Assembly: GCF_030817595.1 (NCBI RefSeq)
Contig: NZ_JAUSZN010000001.1
Coordinates: 1,186,001-1,250,000, forward strand
DNA: 64,000 nucleotides
Source: Neobacillus niacini
Lineage (GTDB): Bacteria > Bacillota > Bacilli > Bacillales > Cytobacillaceae
Reading direction: 5' to 3'
Shown: piece by piece, positions 1 through 9,620 of the stretch
How the letters are laid out: each line of letters opens with the position of its first letter
Numbering within the stretch: position 1 is the stretch's first letter
Notes under the pieces: generated by a model
The model's database searches: none
Told to the model about the DNA's origin: nothing
The model's input: only the letters and a program-made list of their open reading frames with translations
Position numbers and translations under genes: made by a program

Positions 1-223
1 GTGTATCTTCATCTTTTGTCATGGGGAATACTAAACCAAGCATCTCTTTTTCTGCCGGGTTAATATACACTTCAACAATACGATGGGCATAAGATTTACT
101 GCCCTTTAATTTTTTTGGATAAGCAATGACCGGGCTTTCCTGCAATCTGCGAAATGCTTTTACTGTGATTAATTCTGGATCTCCCGGCCCAACACCTAGT
201 CCAAATAAGGTTCCCATTCTCAT
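1..223 (-). CDS. cobI: Precorrin-2/cobalt-factor II C20-methyltransferase, 5' part only
   Basis: The gene runs off the left edge, so only the first 74 codons are visible. The protein begins [20 protein letters not shown], the glycine-rich SAM-binding motif of the CobI/CbiL uroporphyrin-type methyltransferases. These enzymes methylate C20 of the tetrapyrrole during B12 ring synthesis. Its ATG overlaps the cobL stop by one base (TAATG), so the two genes are translationally coupled and share the operon. An alternative start is the second Met, two codons on. CobI fits better than other corrin methylases because of the operon position and the following LITVKA segment. Confidence 0.88.
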   Translation of the reverse strand, partial: MRMGTLFGLGVGPGDPELITVKAFRRLQESPVIAYPKKLKGSKSYAHRIVEVYINPAEKEMLGLVFPMTKDEDT

Positions 224-1428
224 TATTCATTTCCTTTCTTTGCTGTCACAATATAGATTGGATTTAACGGTTCAAAACGCGTTAAATTTAAGATTGGTTT
301 ACTCTTTGAAATTTGTGCCTGTAATATCGATACTTCACAGCCTAATGCTTTTAGATGTTGCAGCGCTTCTGCCAGATTTTCAATTGTTGCAATATTCATA
401 ACGAGGCGTCCATTTGGTTGTAAGCGTGAAATACATGTTTGCAATAAATGCTCCATATTTCCACCGTTGCCGCCAATAAAAATCGCATGCGGATCTGGAA
501 ATTCTTCCAGACGGTCAGGTGCCTTCCCCAGCACTGCAACAAAATCTGTACGATGTTTTAATTGATTTTCCAGGCAGTTTTCAAGGTCACCCTCATTTTT
601 TTCAATTGCATACACGGCACCTTCTCGAGCCATTTTCGCTGCTTCAATCGCAACTGAACCTGTGCAGGTTCCGATATCCCAAACAATGCTATTTTCCTTA
701 AGTCCTAACTCCTGCAGACAAAGAGTCCGAATTTCTCTTTTCGTAATTAATCCTTTATCTGGCTTTCTCTGAAAAAAAGCATCATCCGGAATTCCAAGAG
801 AGGCGCGTTCGACTGCCACTCGCTGTTTTAAAACCACAACATTCAATGGAAAAAAGGAGCTTTGCTCCATTTCGTCCAATGTGAGAAAGCGGCACCGCTC
901 CTTTTCGCCTTGTAGATTTTCAGCAACAAAGGCATCATATTCTGTCATGCCGAAACGCTTTAAATATTTTGCAATGGCCTGCGGAGAATTCGTTTCATCT
1001 GTTAAAACAGCAATTTTTTTACGCCCATCAATTCTTTGTGCAAACCCTTTAATGGAACGGCCGTGCAAGCTGACAATATACGCATCCTGCCAGCTTTCCT
1101 GCATTTTAGAAAAAGCAAGCTGTACCGAGCTGGTATACGGATAAATCTCTAACGGAAGCTTTTTCGCAAGTACACTGCCAAGTCCATAAAATAGAGGATC
1201 ACCGGACACTAAAATAACAACATTTCGTTTTTCTTGCTGTAATTCAGCTGTTAACGCCGACAAACCGCCTTTGATAACTTTTTTCTCTTTTTTAAATTCT
1301 AGGAAAAATTGCAAATGGCGCTCTCCGCCTACAAGTACATCGCATTCATTGATCCACTGTGTATATTGGGGGAGCAATCCTTCCGGGCCATTATCCCCTA
1401 TACCAATCATCTTCATCCAATTTTTCAA
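223..1428 (-). CDS. cobL: Precorrin-6Y C5,15-methyltransferase, decarboxylating (CbiE-CbiT fusion)
   Basis: At 401 residues this is a two-domain protein. The N-terminal half (about 1-205) is a CbiE-type tetrapyrrole methylase with [12 protein letters not shown] near residue 75. The C-terminal half (about 215-400) is a CbiT class I SAM methyltransferase with [17 protein letters not shown] near 250. Together they methylate C5 and C15 and decarboxylate the C12 acetate side chain. The start is uncertain: the listed start is TTG, and ATGs occur at codons 5 and 7. All overlap the 3' end of cbiD, as is usual in tightly packed cob operons. Confidence 0.93.
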   Translation of the reverse strand: MKNWMKMIGIGDNGPEGLLPQYTQWINECDVLVGGERHLQFFLEFKKEKKVIKGGLSALTAELQQEKRNVVILVSGDPLFYGLGSVLAKKLPLEIYPYTSSVQLAFSKMQESWQDAYIVSLHGRSIKGFAQRIDGRKKIAVLTDETNSPQAIAKYLKRFGMTEYDAFVAENLQGEKERCRFLTLDEMEQSSFFPLNVVVLKQRVAVERASLGIPDDAFFQRKPDKGLITKREIRTLCLQELGLKENSIVWDIGTCTGSVAIEAAKMAREGAVYAIEKNEGDLENCLENQLKHRTDFVAVLGKAPDRLEEFPDPHAIFIGGNGGNMEHLLQTCISRLQPNGRLVMNIATIENLAEALQHLKALGCEVSILQAQISKSKPILNLTRFEPLNPIYIVTAKKGNE

Positions 1429-2548
1429 TATTCTCAGCCTTTCCTAAACAGTCACCATTCATGGCATACAAGGTTGTCGACACTTTCATGTCAATATTCA
1501 TATGATTCAATGCATAGTAGCAGCAGTTTTTGCAAAGTGCTGTAAAAAATGCCTCGTTTCCCTGAAGCATTTCACCAACCTGTGAAGCCGTATTCGCCTG
1601 TAAAATTTCTCGCTGCGTCTTCTCATCAACACCCACTTTATTGGCAATGCCTGCTAAAAACTCAAAGCTTATCGGTGCGCTTTTTGAGTGAACCATCATA
1701 ACGCCTTGGGCTACTTTTGAGAATTTCCCCATCATCCCTACTAACGAGACTCTCGGAATCTTCTTCCGTGCAATATTCTTTAACGTAAAACCGACAAAAT
1801 CGCCCATTTCGATAAATGCTTCTTCTGGTAAATGAGGATACTGCTGCATTGCATATTTTTCACTGCGTCCGCCCGTTGTGATGACTAAATGCTCACATCC
1901 TGATTCTTTTGCTACATTAATCGCTTGCACGATACTTGCCATATAAGCAGAACTTGAAAATGGAACCACTGTTCCCCGTGTACCTAATATCGAAATTCCG
2001 CCGATAATGCCTAACCGCCCATTCAAAGTTTTTTCAGCAATCTCTTCACCATCTGGTACAGAAATGACCACTTCAATTCCACAATCCAATTTATATTTTT
2101 CAATGGCTTCTTGTACAACGCCACATATCATTTTACGCGGTACAGGGTTTATCGCTGCTTGGCCTACAGGTACAGGAAGTCCCGCTTTTGTCACTCGCCC
2201 TACACCAACCCCGCCATCTAAATGGATACCTTCTTCTTTTGAATAGCGAACGGTACTTTGAATTCGTGCCTGGTGTGTAGCATCAGGATCGTCCCCGGCA
2301 TCTTTAATCGTTTCACACATTACCTCGTCATCTGACACTTCAAATGCCGTTACTTTAAATGTTGCATACTGGCCAACCGGTAAAAAAATCGTGACTTCAT
2401 CAGGTACCTTTCCCACGACAAGAGCTTGCAGTGCTGCCTTTGTCATCGCTGTTGCACAAGCTCCTGTCGTGTAGCCATGACGCATTTGTGAAGGGTCTTT
2501 TTTATTTCGTTTCTTTTGCTCGTTCATCCGCCATAATCGAAATGGCAT
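1391..2548 (-). CDS. cbiD: Cobalt-precorrin-5B C1-methyltransferase
   Basis: The 385-residue protein carries the CbiD hallmark [10 protein letters not shown] (about residues 25-34) and glycine-rich segments such as [14 protein letters not shown]. CbiD methylates C1 in the anaerobic, early-cobalt B12 route, so its presence marks that route rather than the oxygen-dependent one. It overlaps cbiC upstream and cobL downstream, which implies coupled translation. Neither the ATG used here nor the second ATG (2527) has a good ribosome site, so the exact start is open. Confidence 0.92.
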   Translation of the reverse strand: MPFRLWRMNEQKKRNKKDPSQMRHGYTTGACATAMTKAALQALVVGKVPDEVTIFLPVGQYATFKVTAFEVSDDEVMCETIKDAGDDPDATHQARIQSTVRYSKEEGIHLDGGVGVGRVTKAGLPVPVGQAAINPVPRKMICGVVQEAIEKYKLDCGIEVVISVPDGEEIAEKTLNGRLGIIGGISILGTRGTVVPFSSSAYMASIVQAINVAKESGCEHLVITTGGRSEKYAMQQYPHLPEEAFIEMGDFVGFTLKNIARKKIPRVSLVGMMGKFSKVAQGVMMVHSKSAPISFEFLAGIANKVGVDEKTQREILQANTASQVGEMLQGNEAFFTALCKNCCYYALNHMNIDMKVSTTLYAMNGDCLGKAENIEKLDEDDWYRG

Positions 2549-3176
2549 TAAGTGCAGCGACTGTCACTGTACTGCCACCCTTTCTCCCAACATTCGTAAT
2601 AAATGGAATCCCTTCCAACACTGCTAACTCCGCCTTCGACTCTGCTGCTGATACAAAGCCGACTGGCATTCCAATAATTAAATCCGGTTTTGCCACACCT
2701 TCTTTAATCAAACGAATTAACTCCAGCAAGGCGGTTGGCGCATTGCCAATGGCATAGATTCCTCCTTCATGTAAACGCGTTGCTTTTTGCATGGAAATAA
2801 TAGCACGTGTTGTTCCTTGAGCCTTCGCTTCTTTTGAGACATCTTCATCGGCAATATAACAATGTAAATCCCCGCCATGCTTTTGGAATCGTTTCCGTCC
2901 TGAACCGCTTTCGATCATTTGTACATCCGCCACTACATGACGGCCCGCTAAAATGGATTGAACCCCTGCCTCAATGGCATCAGGTGTAAAGATCATGCTT
3001 CGGCCTAACTCAAAATCTGCTGAAGCGTGAATCACCCGCCGAACCACCAGCCATTGCTCATCAGTAAATGAATGTTCGCCCATTTCTTCTTTAATAATGG
3101 CGAAACTGTAATCATAAATCTTGTCTGGATCTACCGTAACGGGTATAAATTTTGTATTAAAGTTCATGTTTGCCAA
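2502..3176 (-). CDS. cbiC: Precorrin-8X / cobalt-precorrin-8 methylmutase
   Basis: This 224-residue CbiC/CobH protein moves the methyl group from C11 to C12 to give (hydrogeno/cob)yrinate. The catalytic His appears to be H50 in RRVIHASADFE, which matches the family motif. Other family signatures are GMPVGFVSAAESK and [15 protein letters not shown]. The start is TTG, eight bases after AGGAGG. The gene overlaps the cobK 3' end by 20 bases and the cbiD 5' end. Confidence 0.93.
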   Translation of the reverse strand: MANMNFNTKFIPVTVDPDKIYDYSFAIIKEEMGEHSFTDEQWLVVRRVIHASADFELGRSMIFTPDAIEAGVQSILAGRHVVADVQMIESGSGRKRFQKHGGDLHCYIADEDVSKEAKAQGTTRAIISMQKATRLHEGGIYAIGNAPTALLELIRLIKEGVAKPDLIIGMPVGFVSAAESKAELAVLEGIPFITNVGRKGGSTVTVAALNAISIMADERAKETK

Positions 3177-3933
3177 GAATAAAACCTCCTAATAGTTGAG
3201 TTACTTCTTCAAAAGAAGTACAAAAGTTTTCATATTCAATCGCTGGCCGTTTTATTAAAATAACAGGAATCCCTAATTCTAGAGCAGCTGTCATTTTTTC
3301 ATCTACAGATCCCACTTTGCCGCTTTCTTTAGTAATCATTAGAGACACATTATATTGCTCACATAGTGCTTTATTTAATGATTCCGAAAATGGACCCTGG
3401 ATCGCAATAATGTCCTTTTGTTTAACACCTAACTGATTGCACTTTTCCATGTTCCCTATATTTGGAAGCATTCTGCAAATAAGCCGGATTTCATCACACT
3501 TTAAATATTTCGTAAATATTTCTAACGTTTTGCTGCCTGTTGTTAACATGATCGTTCCTTTATGAGATTGAGCTAATTTGGCTGCTTCTTCATAGCTTTC
3601 AACCTCTGTAATTAGCGGAGAAATAAACTGTTCTTTTGGCCTTTCATAACGAATATAAGGAATATCACATGCTTTTGCTGCTGCCATTGCAGTTTTCGAC
3701 GCTTCTTCCGCATATGGATGGCTGGCATCGATGACACTGGTCATCATTTGCTTCTGAATAATCGCCATCATGTCATCCACTGATAACCGCCCGACTTGAT
3801 AAGGAATATGGTGGGCTTTTAAACTTTCGGCAGCAGATTCTGTGACAACTGTTGCTAATAAAGGATAGCCTTGATTTTGCAATTGAATGGCTAATGCTCT
3901 CGCATCACTTGTGCCTGCTAAAAATAAAATCAT
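3157..3933 (-). CDS. cobK: Precorrin-6A / cobalt-precorrin-6A reductase
   Basis: A 258-residue CobK/CbiJ reductase that reduces the macrocycle with NAD(P)H before the C5/C15 methylations. Family features are the N-terminal ILFLAGTSDARALA, the central VIDASHPYAEEAS and the late VMITKESGKVGSVDEK segment. The ATG follows AGGAGG by five bases. It lies between cbiH60 (9-base gap) and cbiC (overlap). Confidence 0.92.
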   Translation of the reverse strand: MILFLAGTSDARALAIQLQNQGYPLLATVVTESAAESLKAHHIPYQVGRLSVDDMMAIIQKQMMTSVIDASHPYAEEASKTAMAAAKACDIPYIRYERPKEQFISPLITEVESYEEAAKLAQSHKGTIMLTTGSKTLEIFTKYLKCDEIRLICRMLPNIGNMEKCNQLGVKQKDIIAIQGPFSESLNKALCEQYNVSLMITKESGKVGSVDEKMTAALELGIPVILIKRPAIEYENFCTSFEEVTQLLGGFILGKHEL

Positions 3934-3942
3934 GTGTTCCTC

Positions 3943-5565
3943 CTAATCTCCACATGGTGCCGGCTCGACTTCAATTTTGGAGCTCATATCCTGATAGTTA
4001 AAATACTGAATTCTTTTCACCCGTTTAAAATATTTAAAAAGGCGTTCATTTGGATGGGCATTTTGTTTGTACTCTTCTATTATTTTCGTTAATAACGGCA
4101 GCAGATGATCTGGTTCAATTCCTTCTGCTACTGGCTGTGCAGCATGGGCTGTACGGCCAACCGGCTTTGCGCCAATAAATAAATCAAATTTTTTCTTGCG
4201 GTAAACAATCCCAATATCATCGAATACTGCCCGATAACAGGCCATACCGCAGCCGTTGAAACCAATATGTAATTCTTTTGGAAGCTTTAAGCCCCCCAAT
4301 TTTGCTCCTATTTCTTCTGCATATGGAATTGATTCTGCTTTTTCACCGTTGCAAAAATCACAAGCTTTTACATTTAAAACATCTCCCACAGGCATGACGA
4401 TTAAATGATTTTGTTCAAGCTTTTCAACAACCGATTCAGGCTGATTTGTTGGAATCTTTAGTAAAAAACGATGATCCGGTGTATATTCCATGGTGCCTGT
4501 ATCGCCAATGGTTTCTGCTAATACGCGCATTTGCTCAGGCGTAATAAATTTATTGGCAACACCAGGTGAAACAGCAAATTCAAATATATTTTCAATTGGC
4601 TGCTGAACAAAATGCGGATAGTCTATTTCCGATTTAGTCACCATGGATAAAGCCTTTTTGGCCAAATCTAATGAGCTGGCTTCTTGTTTTATTCTTTCAA
4701 TTTGCTCATAACCAGATTGTGCTTCCCCTGTTTCTTGATTTAATGCCCATGGTTCAGCTTCCTTTTTTAAACGCTGATGTGGTTTTAAGCTTTGCTTCTC
4801 TTCCCCTAACGTATATTTACGCTGATAACCTCGAGGGGTAATGATTTTATTGTCATAAAAGAAAGTAGAAGAATTTCCGATAATAACTGTTGTCAGCATT
4901 CCTATATCATGTTCAAGCATTTCAGCCAGTGTTGTCAGCACTACATTTTGATTTTCACGATAGGCACTTTTCACAAGTCCCACCGGTGTTTCAGGAGAAC
5001 GATATTTTAATAGAATATTTTGTGCCTCTACAATTTGGCGTGTCCGTCGACCGCTTTTCGGATTATATAAAGCTATAACAAAATCCGCCATCGCAGCTGC
5101 TTCAATGCGCTTTTCGATTACGGTCCAAGGCGTTAAATGATCACTTAGACTTATCGTGCAGGAATCATGCATGACAGGCGCACCCAATAAACTTGCACAA
5201 GAATTAATGGCTGAAATACCTGGAACAATTTCTACCGCAATTCCTTCTTTTTCAGTCCAGCCCTTCTCAATCAGCACTTCATACACTAATCCAGCCATAC
5301 CATAAACGCCTGAATCTCCGCTGGAAATCACTGAGACAATATGGCCAGCTTCAGCCTTCTTTACTGCATCCTGTGCACGAGACACTTCTTCAGTCATACC
5401 CGTACTGACGATGGACTTTGCTGTTACGAAAGGTTCAATTAGCTCCACATATGTTTTATAGCCAATAATACAATCACTTTGCTGCAATGCCACTACAGCT
5501 CGATTTGTAATATGCTCACGATCACCGGGACCGAAGCCAACAACAAAAATTTTTCCCTTTTTCAT
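3943..5565 (-). CDS. cbiH: Cobalt-factor III C17-methyltransferase with Fe-S domain (CbiH60 type)
   Basis: The 540-residue protein is a fusion. Residues 1-240 are a CbiH/CobJ methylase (VVGFGPGDREHITNRA at the N-terminus) that methylates C17 and contracts the ring. About 300-540 is a nitrite/sulfite-reductase-like ferredoxin domain with C402-x2-C405 and C439-x3-C443, suited to bind a 4Fe-4S cluster. This is the long form described in Bacillus megaterium as CbiH60. A central linker (about 245-300) is charged and of low complexity. It is the first gene after the riboswitch, and its GGAGG is close to the riboswitch terminator. Confidence 0.93.
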   Translation of the reverse strand: MKKGKIFVVGFGPGDREHITNRAVVALQQSDCIIGYKTYVELIEPFVTAKSIVSTGMTEEVSRAQDAVKKAEAGHIVSVISSGDSGVYGMAGLVYEVLIEKGWTEKEGIAVEIVPGISAINSCASLLGAPVMHDSCTISLSDHLTPWTVIEKRIEAAAMADFVIALYNPKSGRRTRQIVEAQNILLKYRSPETPVGLVKSAYRENQNVVLTTLAEMLEHDIGMLTTVIIGNSSTFFYDNKIITPRGYQRKYTLGEEKQSLKPHQRLKKEAEPWALNQETGEAQSGYEQIERIKQEASSLDLAKKALSMVTKSEIDYPHFVQQPIENIFEFAVSPGVANKFITPEQMRVLAETIGDTGTMEYTPDHRFLLKIPTNQPESVVEKLEQNHLIVMPVGDVLNVKACDFCNGEKAESIPYAEEIGAKLGGLKLPKELHIGFNGCGMACYRAVFDDIGIVYRKKKFDLFIGAKPVGRTAHAAQPVAEGIEPDHLLPLLTKIIEEYKQNAHPNERLFKYFKRVKRIQYFNYQDMSSKIEVEPAPCGD

Positions 5566-5579
5566 AGGCTTACCTCCAA

Positions 5580-5621
5580 ATAAAAAATGCCTGTACCCCT
5601 TTTAAAAGGAATACAGGCATG
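5580..5621 (-). terminator. Intrinsic terminator of the cob-operon riboswitch
   Basis: Read on the minus strand, ATGCCTGTATTCC pairs with GGGGTACAGGCAT and is followed by TTTTTT. It sits between the riboswitch and the cbiH60 ribosome site, so it is the likely off-switch when adenosylcobalamin is bound. Confidence 0.85.
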
Positions 5622-5704
5622 TGAAATCGCAGTATAAAAAAAGCATACTGAAATACAAAAACAATTGGAATAATTGTCCCGCCTATACTTCTCCCTCCGA
5701 AAAG

Positions 5705-5875
5705 CAAGTGTCGTTTAAATAAGCAGGTTTCCTGACTTAAGCTTCTTTTTACTCTTACACCTTCCCGATTTCTCAGTGGCATTGTAATTTCATCAGCTCT
5801 TACAGTAGCGGGGGCTGTACTAGACTTTCACTAGTTTCCCTTTTACCTCACAAATGTGAGCACTTATTTAAAGTA
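5705..5875 (-). promoter_or_regulatory. Cobalamin riboswitch upstream of the cob operon
   Basis: On the minus strand the conserved blocks occur in order: AAAAGGGAA, GTGAAAGTC, CCCGCTACTG, the B12 box GCCACTG (here ATGCCACTGAGAAATCGGGAAGG) and the 3' block AGTCAGGAAACCTGCTT. This is the expected aptamer core. The following terminator hairpin implies control by premature termination of the cbiH60-cobK-cbiC-cbiD-cobL-cobI transcript. Confidence 0.93.
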
Positions 5876-6023
5876 TTATTAAATTTTTTATAACTATATC
5901 ATATAAACTCGAAAGTTAACAAACTATTTGTTTGAAAATTTAATAAAAGCTCCTTCTTAGGTTGAAATGGTGCGTTCAAAAAATTATGCACAATAAACTG
6001 AGATCACTCGTCAGAATTCCACC

Positions 6024-6878
6024 TTAAACTTGAATGCTGGTCCCATTAAAACATGATTCCATCATTTCAAACAGTTCTGCTTTTGACCTCGGATACTTTT
6101 TATTGGATAAGTTCATTCTTTGAAATTTTTCAAACACTTCCATAATCCAAGGTTTTTGTAAATGGCTTGTTTCGAGTATTTCTCTTTTACTAAAAACCTC
6201 AACCGGTGTTCCTTGAGCAAGCAAATGCCCATTGTTTAAGATGATGACCTCATCTGCCCACTCATAAGCAAGATTTACATTATGTGTAGACAATAGAATC
6301 GTCCGGTTTCGATGATGAATCTTTTCCAATAGGTTCAACATTCTTTTTGAATAGTAAGGATCGAGCCCAGCTGTTGGTTCATCTAATACCATTAATTCAG
6401 GATCGATGGCAACAATTCCAGCAATTGCTACCCTTTTTTTCTGTCCGATACTTAAAAAGTGAGGGGGTTTATCTTTAAGCGATTCCGTTTCTGTTAGTGT
6501 GATGACTTCCTTTACACGCCTCTCAACTTCTTCGGTGGGTAAATTTAAATTTTTTGGACCGAACTTAATATCTTCATAGACAGTAGATGAAAAAAGTTGG
6601 GTTTCAGAGTTTTGGAACACAATACCGACTTGCTGCCTTAATTGCTGAATCTCTTTCCGTTTATAGGTCAACTTCTTTCCATTGTATAAAATGCTGCCAC
6701 TTGTTGGCTTTAATATCCCGTTCATAAGAAGAAATAGTGTCGATTTCCCGGCGCCATTGTTCCCTAATAAGGCGATCTTCTTCCCTTTTTCAATTGAAAG
6801 ATTTATTTGATTCAATGCCATTGTTCCATCTGCATATTGATAAGAAACTTGTTCAAACGTTATAATTTGTTCACTCAC
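6024..6878 (-). CDS. cbiO: Cobalt ECF transporter ATPase
   Basis: A 284-residue ABC ATPase with Walker A GNNGAGKST (residues 39-47), the ECF-type signature LSIGQKKR, Walker B LMVLDEPTAGLD and a late switch His in LLSTHNVNLAYEWAD. The one-copy ATPase with CbiM, CbiN and CbiQ makes a group I ECF importer for Co2+. The start is GTG, with AAAGGA upstream. It is the last gene of the operon and lies about 140 bases from the second riboswitch system's partner, the cob operon leader. Confidence 0.93.
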   Translation of the reverse strand: MSEQIITFEQVSYQYADGTMALNQINLSIEKGKKIALLGNNGAGKSTLFLLMNGILKPTSGSILYNGKKLTYKRKEIQQLRQQVGIVFQNSETQLFSSTVYEDIKFGPKNLNLPTEEVERRVKEVITLTETESLKDKPPHFLSIGQKKRVAIAGIVAIDPELMVLDEPTAGLDPYYSKRMLNLLEKIHHRNRTILLSTHNVNLAYEWADEVIILNNGHLLAQGTPVEVFSKREILETSHLQKPWIMEVFEKFQRMNLSNKKYPRSKAELFEMMESCFNGTSIQV

Positions 6879-6905
6879 TCTGCATACTTCCTTTTCATAG
6901 GTCTT

Positions 6906-7697
6906 TCATGATTTTGTCATAACATAAATCATGAAAAGTGTTACAAACGAAATAATAATAATGACAAAATGCCCACGATTGTAGCCCAATGATAAATCCA
7001 CATCATACAAATGTTCATCTCCACCTCGACTATCAATTGCGATTTGAAGTTCTTTTGCTGCGTGCATCGATTTTATGAAAAGGCTGACAATAAGCTGTGC
7101 TACGCTGGAAAACCAGCTTCTATAATTTTGATAGCCCAGTCTGCTAGATTGTGCAATATAAATTTCATTCATCTTTTCCAATAAAACAAAGATAAATCGA
7201 TATGTAATCCCGATTAATTCTACAAAAACGGTGGGGAGTTTTACTTTTATTAATATCCACATTAATTGATTAAGAGGAGTTGATAAAACAAGAAAATATA
7301 AACAGCTCACACTTGCTAATATGGTTGCAGCTAGTTCGTATGATTGTTGGATACTATTTGAACTAATATAGATTTGCCATGAACCTATTTTAGCCATCCA
7401 AAGCACCTCTAGACCTTCTTGATAAATAGGTGCTATGGAAAATAGTATGGCAACCAAGCTTGTCATTAAGAATATAAAAGGGACGAAAAGAAGTTTCATA
7501 TATGCAATAAACGGGATTTTCGCCTTGAATAGCACCAAAATACTCATGACAGTAAAGGTAAAACAAGCCACCGAAATATTTTTTGAAAGAATTGTAAAAA
7601 AGAGAAAGATCAGCGCAAAGCTGACCTTCTCAACGGGATGAACATCTTTTAATCCGCTGATATAAGCATAATCATCAATTTTCATCATAGTTTTCAC
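6906..7697 (-). CDS. cbiQ: Cobalt ECF transporter transmembrane (T) component
   Basis: A 263-residue membrane protein with about six predicted hydrophobic segments. It has the charged coupling region characteristic of CbiQ/EcfT, seen here as SSRLGYQNYRSW and IAIDSRGGDEH, which contacts the ATPase. The start could be the first GTG or the Met at codon 5 (7685); neither has a strong ribosome site. It follows cbiN closely. Confidence 0.92.
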   Translation of the reverse strand: MKTMMKIDDYAYISGLKDVHPVEKVSFALIFLFFTILSKNISVACFTFTVMSILVLFKAKIPFIAYMKLLFVPFIFLMTSLVAILFSIAPIYQEGLEVLWMAKIGSWQIYISSNSIQQSYELAATILASVSCLYFLVLSTPLNQLMWILIKVKLPTVFVELIGITYRFIFVLLEKMNEIYIAQSSRLGYQNYRSWFSSVAQLIVSLFIKSMHAAKELQIAIDSRGGDEHLYDVDLSLGYNRGHFVIIIISFVTLFMIYVMTKS

Positions 7698-7706
7698 TTC
7701 ATTCTG

Positions 7707-7988
7707 CTATTCTTTGGCTGAAGAATACTTTTTTCTAGCTTTTCCATATCCAATGACATACCCGATGATGATGGCTCCGAGAGCCGCTTGTAACGAGAAT
7801 AGTAAACTTTCAATCTCTCCACTTGGTGGTTCCCATATCGCATGAAACCAAGGCTCATAGTCAGGTGCCACTTCGGTAATCGCTTCCTCCGCTTGCCCGT
7901 CAGCCCCACCAAATTCAGCATTTTCAATAAAAATTAAAGGAATAATTGTTAATAGAATTACGAATAAAAATAATACTCCATTTCTCAT
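7707..7988 (-). CDS. cbiN: Cobalt ECF transporter accessory subunit
   Basis: At 93 residues it has the CbiN layout: an N-terminal membrane helix (about 5-20), an extracellular loop with YEPWFHAIWEPPSGEIESLLFSLQAA, and a C-terminal helix (about 64-82) ending in basic residues. CbiN joins CbiM loosely and is needed for cobalt uptake. Its ATG lies one base after the cbiM stop. Confidence 0.93.
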   Translation of the reverse strand: MRNGVLFLFVILLTIIPLIFIENAEFGGADGQAEEAITEVAPDYEPWFHAIWEPPSGEIESLLFSLQAALGAIIIGYVIGYGKARKKYSSAKE

Positions 7989-7989
7989 A

Positions 7990-8748
7990 TTACCGTGCCT
8001 CCTTCATTGTAGGTAATTGATTTAATTCTGTCATATTATATTTTTGGAGTAAGTTCATCACAATCACCGTAAGTAAGCCTTCACTAATCGCTAAGGGTAC
8101 TTGTGTAAAAGCAAAGATACTAGCAAACTTTACAAATGAGGCCACAAATCCACCTATCTCAGCAGGGAAAGCTAAAGCTAATTGAACCGATGTCACTAAA
8201 TATGTACCCAAATCCCCTAACATTGCAGCTAAAAAGACTGAAACGGCGACGGATACATTCATTTTTCTTCCACACTTGTATATTCCGTAGGAAAGTAAAG
8301 GTCCAACGACAGCCATCGAAAATGCATTTGCGCCTAAAGTAGTAATACCACCATGTGCTAACAATAGTGATTGAAATAAAAGGACTATTGTTCCTAAAAC
8401 ACTCATCGCCGTTGGACCGAATAAAATTGACCCCAATCCTACACCCGTTGGATGGGAACAACTACCTGTGACTGAAGGAATTTTCAACGCAGATAATACG
8501 AATGCAAATGCACCAGACAGACCTAGCATTGATTTCAATTCAGGATTTTCTTTTAATTTCTTCGCAATCGATCGTATTCCAACGGCAACAAATGGAATGG
8601 TGATCCCCCACCAAAAAATAGCCCAACCCAATGGTAGAAATCCTTCCATAATATGCATCGCATAGGCTGGACGATAAGAATTCGTCCAAAAATAGCTTGT
8701 TAAACCTAACAGTACAACAAATGAAAACCATAATGATCTTTTTTTCAC
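7990..8748 (-). CDS. cbiM: Cobalt ECF transporter substrate-binding (S) component
   Basis: The start is GTG at 8748, set by GGAGG nine bases upstream. A longer open frame (to 8886) would run through the terminator and is rejected. The 252-residue product has a signal peptide (about 1-30, ending AYA) followed directly by MHIMEGFLP. In CbiM proteins the mature N-terminal Met-His coordinates the metal, so cleavage here would expose it. About six more membrane helices follow, plus [10 protein letters not shown], another family motif with a metal-binding His. It is the first gene after the second cobalamin riboswitch. Confidence 0.94.
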   Translation of the reverse strand: MKKRSLWFSFVVLLGLTSYFWTNSYRPAYAMHIMEGFLPLGWAIFWWGITIPFVAVGIRSIAKKLKENPELKSMLGLSGAFAFVLSALKIPSVTGSCSHPTGVGLGSILFGPTAMSVLGTIVLLFQSLLLAHGGITTLGANAFSMAVVGPLLSYGIYKCGRKMNVSVAVSVFLAAMLGDLGTYLVTSVQLALAFPAEIGGFVASFVKFASIFAFTQVPLAISEGLLTVIVMNLLQKYNMTELNQLPTMKEAR

Positions 8749-8786
8749 TTTAAACTTACCTCCATCGTATAAAATAGTGACCAAAC

Positions 8787-8823
8787 TAAAAAGAGCATTT
8801 AAACCTGGTGGGTTTAAATGCTC
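8787..8823 (-). terminator. Intrinsic terminator of the cbiM riboswitch
   Basis: On the minus strand GAGCATTTAAACC pairs perfectly with GGTTTAAATGCTC and is followed by TTTTT. It lies about 40 bases before the cbiM start and downstream of the aptamer. Confidence 0.87.
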
Positions 8824-8914
8824 ACAAAAAACACTGGTATGTTCTGCTTTATTAATAAAAAAGCATACTTCCGTCTCCGTAAACACATCCCTATATCCCG
8901 TAGGTCACGTCGTA

Positions 8915-9095
8915 CTTTCTAAACAGGCAGGTCTCCTGACTAACCATCGATGCTCCTTGCGTCTTCCCGCTTTAAATAAAGCAGTGACATTGTGCAAGTC
9001 GCTCCAGATTACAGTGGCGGGTACCGTGTCGGACTTTCACCGAACTTCCCTATTAAGCTATACATTCTTACATGCATAACACCTGTTTAAAATAT
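8915..9095 (-). promoter_or_regulatory. Cobalamin riboswitch upstream of cbiMNQO
   Basis: Minus-strand blocks TAGGGAAGTTCGGTGAAAG, ACCCGCCACTGTAAT, GCGGGAAGACGC and AGTCAGGAGACCTGCC match the B12-element core. It controls cobalt uptake by the same ligand as the cob operon, so synthesis and metal supply are shut off together. Confidence 0.93.
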
Positions 9096-9162
9096 GTATA
9101 TGATTTTCTTTATATTACATTAACAGACTCTTGCTGTCTACCATATTTTCTTGTTACCAAAT

Positions 9163-9354
9163 TTACAAAAAGAAGCCGCTCATCAATTTGAGCAGCTCGT
9201 TAAATAAACTATGAATTGACCAATAAATCAATGTGACCAAAGCGTGACCAAAGAAGAAATTTCGACTTATTCGCCAACAATTTTCGCCATTCTCCCAAAT
9301 CAGTTCGAGAGCTTCTTCTCCAATTTTCGGATTATCTACTAATAGACTAGTCAT
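9163..9354 (-). CDS. Small hypothetical protein, possible membrane peptide
   Basis: I do not recognise this 63-residue frame. It is supported by a good ribosome site (GAGG, seven bases before ATG). Its stop is embedded in the T-run of a terminator hairpin (GCTGCTCA/TGAGCGGC), as is common for short genes. The N-terminal half is acidic. The C-terminal half (FFFGHALVTLIYWSIHSLF) is hydrophobic and could sit in the membrane. It may not be expressed. Confidence 0.4.
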   Translation of the reverse strand: MTSLLVDNPKIGEEALELIWENGENCWRISRNFFFGHALVTLIYWSIHSLFNELLKLMSGFFL

Positions 9355-9568
9355 TTCATTTCCTCGTTTCTTATTCCAATAATTGATTCCTTAGTTTCTG
9401 GTAATCTACTTTGTTGAACAAGCTCTCCGTAAAAATATTATCTTATATAAAATAGGAACACATACTCACTCTTCAAATTATCTACTATCAAAAGAGTTTT
9501 CCCAAAATTAGTATTTCTTCGGGTTGGTGTACTCTATATCCCCTTCGAGTAAAGTATTACTTATGTAA

Positions 9569-9607
9569 TAAAAAGCTAATCGAGAAGTTTCCGATTAGCT
9601 TTTTTTA
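9569..9607 (-). terminator. Terminator of the quinone-detoxification operon
   Basis: AGCTAATCG pairs with CGATTAGCT and is flanked by A- and T-runs, so it works in both directions. It follows the wrbA-like stop by about 14 bases. Confidence 0.85.
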
Positions 9608-9620
9608 TTTGATTAAAACT

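Noticed and set aside
5570..5782. 70-codon minus-strand frame before cbiH60
   Set aside because: It lies across the riboswitch 3' part and terminator; no ribosome site or family pattern.
8749..8886. 46-codon N-terminal extension of CbiM
   Set aside because: It runs through the terminator hairpin, lacks a ribosome site, and the GTG at 8748 has GGAGG and begins a proper signal peptide.
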